Of a DNA stretch of 64,000 nucleotides, positions 60,043 to 64,000 are shown in pieces. Origin of the DNA: Nitrospirota bacterium (GTDB lineage: Bacteria > Nitrospirota > Nitrospiria > Nitrospirales > Nitrospiraceae); assembly GCA_016219645.1 (NCBI GenBank), contig JACRLR010000016.1:372001-436000 (forward strand), read 5' to 3'. Positions within the stretch are counted from its first letter, which is position 1; each line of letters opens with the position of its first letter. Both the position numbers and the translations under genes were made by a program. The notes below the pieces were generated by a model, which did not search any database, was not told where the DNA came from, and worked only from the letters and a program-made list of their open reading frames with translations.

Positions 60043-60375
60043 ATGGAATCGATACTGGGACAGTCGAATCTGCTACGGTTCGGCAACGTCGCAGGTGGAA
60101 TTATCAGACCGCTGTACCGTCATCCTAAATACAGAATTTGCGCAGTGCTCTCCCGGTATCCGACTCCGCCTCCGGATTCATTCTGGTTCGTTATACGGTT
60201 TGTCGAGCGATTGGCCAAGCAGTTGGCGGAAGCGATCGACCAGGTCGAACACAACATCGCGCCTTACAGGAAAGCCGTCCTTGCTTCCACATTCGGCCCG
60301 ACCCTCCGACGTCATCTCAAGGAACTCCAGCAAGCCCGCCAAACCTATGGGCCAGTGCGGATGAGTAAGGCGTGA
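60043..60375 (+). CDS. Hypothetical protein, weak coding evidence
   Basis: Open frame of 110 residues. Its C-terminus, LRRHLKELQQARQTYGPVRM, is recognisably repeated as a fragment at 60827-60907 (RRHVEEIRKARMTYGLVQL), which supports that this end is or was coding. The N-terminal half is less convincing (Pro-rich, no known pattern). No Shine-Dalgarno is clear. Possibly an eroded gene of the toxin-antitoxin patch. Confidence 0.35.
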   Translation: MESILGQSNLLRFGNVAGGIIRPLYRHPKYRICAVLSRYPTPPPDSFWFVIRFVERLAKQLAEAIDQVEHNIAPYRKAVLASTFGPTLRRHLKELQQARQTYGPVRMSKA

Positions 60376-60417
60376 CCGGCATTTATTCTTCCCTCAGGTC
60401 TTCGCTACTATTGAACT

Positions 60418-60540
60418 ATGAAAGCCAAGAGAGTGAGACAGAAGAAAGCGAAGATTGGGGTCGGCTCGTCACGAATCAAAGCTGTGCTCAAAGAGCTGCG
60501 CAAACAGTATGGGCCGATGCTGAAGCGGCTAGCAGATTGA
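60418..60540 (+). CDS. Very small basic protein
   Basis: 40 residues, very rich in Lys and Arg: MKAKRVRQKKAKIGVGSSRI then KAVLKELRKQYGPMLKRLAD. The ending LKELRKQYGP resembles the repeated C-terminal peptide of 60043-60375. It could be a small nucleic-acid-binding protein or a remnant. Stop lies 12 bases before the antitoxin stop on the other strand. Confidence 0.35.
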   Translation: MKAKRVRQKKAKIGVGSSRIKAVLKELRKQYGPMLKRLAD

Positions 60541-60552
60541 TAAGTTGGTGGG

Positions 60553-60750
60553 CTAAGAAAGGCGTCGATAGAGCTCGGCGTTCTTCTCTATCACACGCTT
60601 GGCAGCAGCGTGGAATGTGTCGTCGGGCTGGCCGATAAAGTCGTGAATGCAAAGCCGCACCATCTGCTCAACGGTCAACCCCTCGCGCTTGCTTAACTCT
60701 TCCATCCGCCGCATTTCTTCATCTGAGAGAGATATCGTGAGCGTTGCCAT
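60553..60750 (-). CDS. Ribbon-helix-helix antitoxin, copy 1
   Basis: A protein of 65 residues. It begins MATLTISLSDEEMRRMEELS, the beta strand plus first helix of a ribbon-helix-helix (CopG/ParD-like) DNA-binding domain, continuing with EGLTVEQMVRLCIHDFIGQP and a charged tail. GGAGCCGGTC precedes the ATG; the frame opens further upstream but without family sequence. No toxin follows in the correct position. A near-identical copy lies at 61720-61917, and the duplication includes the upstream DNA. Confidence 0.85.
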   Translation of the reverse strand: MATLTISLSDEEMRRMEELSKREGLTVEQMVRLCIHDFIGQPDDTFHAAAKRVIEKNAELYRRLS

Positions 60751-60826
60751 GACCGGCTCCTTTGCGTAGGATGCTGCGTCTTGTAATGCGGTCAATATAG
60801 GGGAAAGGACTCGTGAGGGCAAACCC

Positions 60827-60907
60827 TTGAAACTAACCCGCCGCCATGTCGAAGAGATTCGAAAAGCTCGCATGACCTACGGGCTCGTACAACTCAACAA
60901 GGCCTAA
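60827..60907 (+). pseudogene. Remnant of a 60043-like gene
   Basis: 27 codons encoding LKLTRRHVEEIRKARMTYGL then VQLNKA-stop, aligned with the C-terminus of 60043-60375. No start region remains. A further, more decayed copy is at about 61637-61672 (GAGAAATCAAAAACACGCCC...). Confidence 0.5.
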
Positions 60908-60936
60908 TTGCCGAAGAGAAAAACTGATGGGGGTGG

Positions 60937-61380
60937 TTATGGCTCATCAGTTGGGTGGCGACGAGCATGCGTGCGCAGCAATGCCACGAAACCTTCTTGC
61001 TCGAAGTGCCGATCTGTGGTCAGAGCTTCCGAGAGGCGGCGTTCGCGCATTAGTAGCATCGAGCTACAATCGGTGAGACTGTAGCCCTTGTCAGGACGAG
61101 CCTTGTACAGCGCGAGACTGCGTATGAAGGTGCGCCGATTCATCGGCACCACGGTGACTTGTGGATTGTTCATGATCGCTTCGACCATCTGAACCGCGGC
61201 GGCACGGATATGAAGACCATTGTCGGCTAAGGCGTTGAGGAACTCGATGAGCACCAAGTCGGTCGTAAATAGACGACAAGGACTCAAGGCTTCGGAGATC
61301 TCGACGGCTCTCGTGTGATACTGGTCGAAGGAGTTGGTGAGAGCGATCCAATAGACCGTGTCCGCGAAGAGGCGTTTCAC
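60937..61380 (-). CDS. PIN-domain toxin (VapC-like)
   Basis: RNase-type toxin of 147 residues. Acidic PIN residues in order: D7 (LFADTVYWIAL), E46 (LVLIEFLNALAD), D104 (SLTDCSSM) and D123 (TTDRHFEQEGF). This is the usual VapC pattern, cutting initiator tRNA or rRNA in studied cases. The ATG overlaps the upstream gene's stop by four bases (61377-61380), so it is coupled to the antitoxin. Confidence 0.9.
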   Translation of the reverse strand: MKRLFADTVYWIALTNSFDQYHTRAVEISEALSPCRLFTTDLVLIEFLNALADNGLHIRAAAVQMVEAIMNNPQVTVVPMNRRTFIRSLALYKARPDKGYSLTDCSSMLLMRERRLSEALTTDRHFEQEGFVALLRTHARRHPTDEP

Positions 61381-61580
61381 TCGGTGTGACTGCCGTACAG
61401 ATAGTGGTCGTGATTGACAGAAATGTCGGTAGGAAGCTTGTGGAGATCGGACTCAGGTATGGTTCGCGCAATGCGTAGGAGTTCCTCCCACACAGGGCGA
61501 GATTTTTGACTACGAGAAACTTGTGCCCCTCGGCGGGCACGTTTCCGGTGCTTGGTCTTCGCTGGTGATCGTGCGCCCAT
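61377..61580 (-). CDS. Antitoxin partner of the PIN toxin
   Basis: A protein of 67 residues. The N-terminus is basic (PAKTKHRKRARRGAQVSRSQ) and the C-terminus ends SVNHDHYLYGSHTE, a tail very often seen in small antitoxins encoded in front of PIN toxins. It overlaps the toxin gene as ATGA. Likely antitoxin; DNA-binding fold not assigned. Confidence 0.78.
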   Translation of the reverse strand: MGARSPAKTKHRKRARRGAQVSRSQKSRPVWEELLRIARTIPESDLHKLPTDISVNHDHYLYGSHTE

Positions 61581-61719
61581 GATGGCTAATTATAGCGGGG
61601 AAGATCCGACTTGTCTAAGACTGTTTCACGCTTGTCTGATGCCGAGAAATCAAAAACACGCCCGCACGACCTATCGGCCAGGGCGACTTGGGAAGGTGTG
61701 AATGTGTAGCGCTGGTGAT

Positions 61720-61917
61720 TTACGACAGGCGGCGGTAGAGCTCGGCGTTTTTCTCCATCACCCGCTTGGCAGCGGCATGGAACGCGTCATCAGGTTGGCC
61801 AATGAAGTCGTGGATGCCGAGGCGCACCATCTGTTCGACGGTCAGGCCCTCGTGCTTGCCCAGCGCTTCCAGCCGCCGCATTTCTTCATCTGAGAGAGAT
61901 ATCGTGAGCGTCGCCAT
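61720..61917 (-). CDS. Ribbon-helix-helix antitoxin, copy 2
   Basis: A protein of 65 residues, differing from 60553-60750 at only about seven positions (MATLTISLSDEEMRRLEALG and IHDFIGQPDDAFHAAAKRVM). Both gene and upstream DNA (GACCGGCTCCTT..., TGAAAGGACTCACGAGGGCA) are duplicated, roughly 270-300 bases in all. It also has no adjacent toxin of its own. The copies flank the VapBC-like pair. Confidence 0.85.
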   Translation of the reverse strand: MATLTISLSDEEMRRLEALGKHEGLTVEQMVRLGIHDFIGQPDDAFHAAAKRVMEKNAELYRRLS

Positions 61918-62043
61918 GACCGGCTCCTTCGCTTAGGATGCTGTGTCTCGTAATGGGGCCGGTATAAGTGAAAGGACTCACGAGGGCAAACTCTTGAGAG
62001 CAACCCGCCTCCATAAAGTATTTGATCCTTCGCTGATGTGAAA

Positions 62044-63207
62044 TCAGTTCTGCTGAGCAAGAAGCCATTTTATGACTCCCCGTTTTGTCGCGTCCCACGC
62101 AGCGAGTGGTACATCATGAGCCTGCGGCCTGATTCCAAGTATTGGCTCGTCCACATCAAAGTTCCAGCCCCCGTGAACCAACCGGCTCCTGGCGTGGTAA
62201 ACCTCCTCGTACAAGGTTTGAACAGCAGGGATTGGTTGAACGTATTGGCCCAGAAACTTTCTGAATTGTTTCGTGATCCCTCGTTGCTGCTTGCATTCAG
62301 CGCATTTCTCAGCGGGATCGAGAAGCGGCTCAATAGCGCTGACCAGAGAAACAACTTTTTGGGATGATTCGACGGTGGGCTTACAGGCTGCAGACAATGA
62401 TGCACAAGAGCGCAGGAAACGGAGTTGGTTGTTCCAAGAGAGCGCTTTGTATCTTGAGTAGAGATCACCTAGGTCTGGCACCCGAAACTCGTTCGATGTA
62501 ATTCCAAGCTCTCGGAAGTATTGTTCTGCAGGAATTGGTGTAAGGGCCAAAAGCCCATCTACGTGGGAGAATTCGAGATCCGAGGATGTTTCAAGACCAT
62601 CGGACATCCCGCATCGGGCAAGTTGATAGCATCCACCCAGAGAAATCCAGGAGTAAGGAAGGCTAAGGCTAAACACCGCTACATCAAGAAATGCAGACAA
62701 GAGCCATATGGCTTCCTGTATCGCTCGAATTCTCCGATGAGCTTCAAGAAAGGCTAGCTTTGAAGAACGAAAAACCACCTCTATGGCAAAGGGATATGGA
62801 ATGCCAGCTACGAGGTTGGTGTTTAGCATTCCCAGCCCAGTAGCGTCTTTCAAGTCACACGCGACAGGACGTAGCTGCAACCAGCCGGGAATTCTCGCGA
62901 AGCCTTTGGGTGGTCGGTAGGTGAATAGAATGGTTCTGGCGATCCGAGTCTGTTCCACCGCAACGTCTTCTGAAATCTTTGCTTTTAATCGTCCCCAGAC
63001 ATTGCTTGGAACTGCCACAGAACTGAGTCTATGGTTGGAGTTGAATTTTACCTCGGCAATCAAGCGATCATCAGTGCGCATCTCATAGACACGTTTCTTC
63101 TTTTGTGTGTAGCCGACATTCTCGGCAGATTGTATGGCTGCGATCACTTCGCCATCGTCAAGATTCAGCGCTCGAAGTTCGGAAAGGATTGGAATGAGCT
63201 GGGGCAT
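62044..63207 (-). CDS. HEPN-like protein of unknown function
   Basis: A protein of 387 residues without signal. The C-terminal ~130 residues look like an Apea/HEPN-type helical domain: VVSLVSAIEPLLDPAEKCAE, a Cys pair (CAECKQQRG), and near the end VYHARSRLVHGGWN with the R-x4-H motif of HEPN ribonucleases. The N-terminal ~220 residues are mixed alpha/beta without known family (AEVKFNSNHRLSSVAVPSNV). HEPN proteins commonly act in abortive infection and toxin systems; this one sits right next to the toxin-antitoxin patch. Start ATG 63207 has no strong Shine-Dalgarno. Confidence 0.72.
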   Translation of the reverse strand: MPQLIPILSELRALNLDDGEVIAAIQSAENVGYTQKKKRVYEMRTDDRLIAEVKFNSNHRLSSVAVPSNVWGRLKAKISEDVAVEQTRIARTILFTYRPPKGFARIPGWLQLRPVACDLKDATGLGMLNTNLVAGIPYPFAIEVVFRSSKLAFLEAHRRIRAIQEAIWLLSAFLDVAVFSLSLPYSWISLGGCYQLARCGMSDGLETSSDLEFSHVDGLLALTPIPAEQYFRELGITSNEFRVPDLGDLYSRYKALSWNNQLRFLRSCASLSAACKPTVESSQKVVSLVSAIEPLLDPAEKCAECKQQRGITKQFRKFLGQYVQPIPAVQTLYEEVYHARSRLVHGGWNFDVDEPILGIRPQAHDVPLAAWDATKRGVIKWLLAQQN

Positions 63208-63416
63208 GTTCGGCTATCCAGACCTCTGTGTGGTGAGTTCTAGCGTAGAACAACAGAAGAGTCCGTCAGGCGGAGAAGGATAATTCTTCTTTCCCTCTAA
63301 CAACAACTGTTGCCGGCGCTGGGATTATTTCGTGGTGATCCTGGAGATCATTCATTGACAGAAGCACTGGGATGATTTCGACTACGCGTACCGACTAATG
63401 CGCATTTGCCCACCTG

Positions 63417-63511
63417 GAATGATGCCCGTGTCAGTCTGACTGCGGCCGTCGAGCGAGCACATTCTGATCGTGCGCGCTCCGGGAGCAAAAGACTGATGCG
63501 GGCGTCGTTCC
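63417..63511 (+). repeat. class B element
   Basis: Outer arms GGAATGATGCCCGTGTCAGT and AGACTGATGCGGGCGTCGTT pair with some mismatches. Core one CTGCGGCCGTCGAGCGAG (63440-63457), loop CACATTCTGATC, core two GTGCGCGCTCCGGGAGCA. The rest of the 365-base gap 63208-63572 shows nothing recognisable. Confidence 0.78.
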
Positions 63512-63572
63512 AAGCCACTTTCTTGCGTGTGGGCGGCGCGAGCAAGGAGAGCGTCCCAGTCGCGCCTACTTC

Positions 63573-64000
63573 TTAAGGTTCAACAACAACGTCGACGAAC
63601 GCCGGCGCCGAATCCGCCCCCTTTTTATCCGTCACCCGTAACTTAAACCGGTAAGTCCGTTTCTCTGACACGGCCGGTGCGAGGAATGAAGGCTCAGCGT
63701 TATCTACGTCCAGCAGAGCGATTTTGCTTCCGCGCACTTGGCTCCATGAATAGTACAGGGCCTCTCCTTCAGCATCGTGACTCTTCAGCCCATTCAGCTT
63801 GACCTTTGTTCCAGCCTTGACTGACCGGTTTGGGCCTGCATCTGCGACAGGAGGTTGATTCGGTTCTTCGTTCACCTCGACTGTGACATCGAGCGAAGCT
63901 TGCTTGCCGCGGTTGGTGACGGTAAGTGTGGTCTTTCCGTTGCCGACAATCTGAAGCAGACCACTGGAGAGGAGCTTAATGACATTTTGGTTTGAGGAGT
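63573..64000 (-). CDS. PKD/Ig-like surface protein, C-terminal part (cut by window edge)
   Basis: The minus-strand frame is open from the window edge to a stop at 63573, giving at least 142 residues. The visible part ends a larger protein: an upstream beta repeat (GKTTLTVTNRGKQASLDVTV), then a PKD/REJ-like domain with NQPPVADAGPNRSVKAGTKV, LNGLKSHDAEGEALYYSWSQ and TYRFKLRVTDKKGADSAPAF. Such domains occur in secreted or cell-surface adhesins and hydrolases. The internal Met at 63875 is not the true start. Confidence 0.85.
   Translation of the reverse strand, partial: SSNQNVIKLLSSGLLQIVGNGKTTLTVTNRGKQASLDVTVEVNEEPNQPPVADAGPNRSVKAGTKVKLNGLKSHDAEGEALYYSWSQVRGSKIALLDVDNAEPSFLAPAVSEKRTYRFKLRVTDKKGADSAPAFVDVVVEP

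Overview
The window looks like a chromosome segment from a free-living Gram-negative bacterium, most likely Nitrospirota (Nitrospira-like). This rests on gene content and on remembered family resemblance; no search was run. Supporting signs are outer-membrane lipoproteins, periplasmic proteins, a lytic transglycosylase, a type IV pilin, many TPR proteins, an AmgK/MurU peptidoglycan-recycling pair, and very abundant intergenic palindromes. No rRNA or tRNA gene was seen.

Positions 1-18.7 kb hold mostly housekeeping genes. They are bioF (cut by the left edge), a TPR protein, a LysM lytic transglycosylase, a class-V aminotransferase with serA, hisZ-dnaB, a TPR lipoprotein, a pilA cluster with a TPR protein and an ABC exporter (compare Myxococcus pilG-pilH-pilI), a DegT aminotransferase, a trypsin-like periplasmic protease and ilvD.

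Positions 18.7-31 kb hold a Spy-like protein, a DnaJ-like co-chaperone, a TtuA/TtuB-type tRNA thiolation pair, a tRNA nucleotidyltransferase/poly(A) polymerase, galT with a GH57 amylase, a VanZ-like protein, amgK-murU and small secreted proteins.

Positions 31.2-39.4 kb hold the most interesting block. It is one-directional: a GlmL/MutL-like ASKHA ATPase without any mutase, a soluble protein with a barrel-like core, a membrane protein with an FN3-like region and a conserved cytosolic domain (DUF6754 from memory), three further membrane proteins, and a MEMO-family protein. The tight overlaps suggest a membrane complex of unknown function.

Positions 39.5-45.9 kb are an accessory region. It contains a toxin-antitoxin pair whose toxin has a frameshift at its start, a fragment of the neighbouring MEMO gene, two PD-(D/E)XK-like nuclease candidates with a tyrosine-phosphatase-like protein and an unknown protein (possible defence island), a broken cyclophilin copy and its intact parent.

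Positions 46-59.4 kb hold an MFS transporter, an HNH-like protein, a YdjM-like protein, trmL, a J-domain/ERCC4-like fusion, a HEAT-repeat secreted protein, a TMTC-like membrane glycosyltransferase, a D,D-carboxypeptidase, a bacterioferritin-like protein and tex. Positions 59.4-64 kb hold a second toxin-antitoxin patch (duplicated ribbon-helix-helix antitoxins, a VapBC-like pair), a HEPN-like protein and a PKD-type surface protein cut by the right edge.

Across the whole window the gaps between genes are packed with four kinds of palindromic repeat. I call them class A (9-nt units like TTTGGTTTG), class B (GC-rich core GCGCGCGTCCAACGAG with element-specific outer arms), class C (ends GCAGGATGCT...AGCATCCTGC) and class D (AGGCTGAAG palindrome). 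A further set of hairpins is made of 6-7-nt units whose sequence differs from locus to locus.
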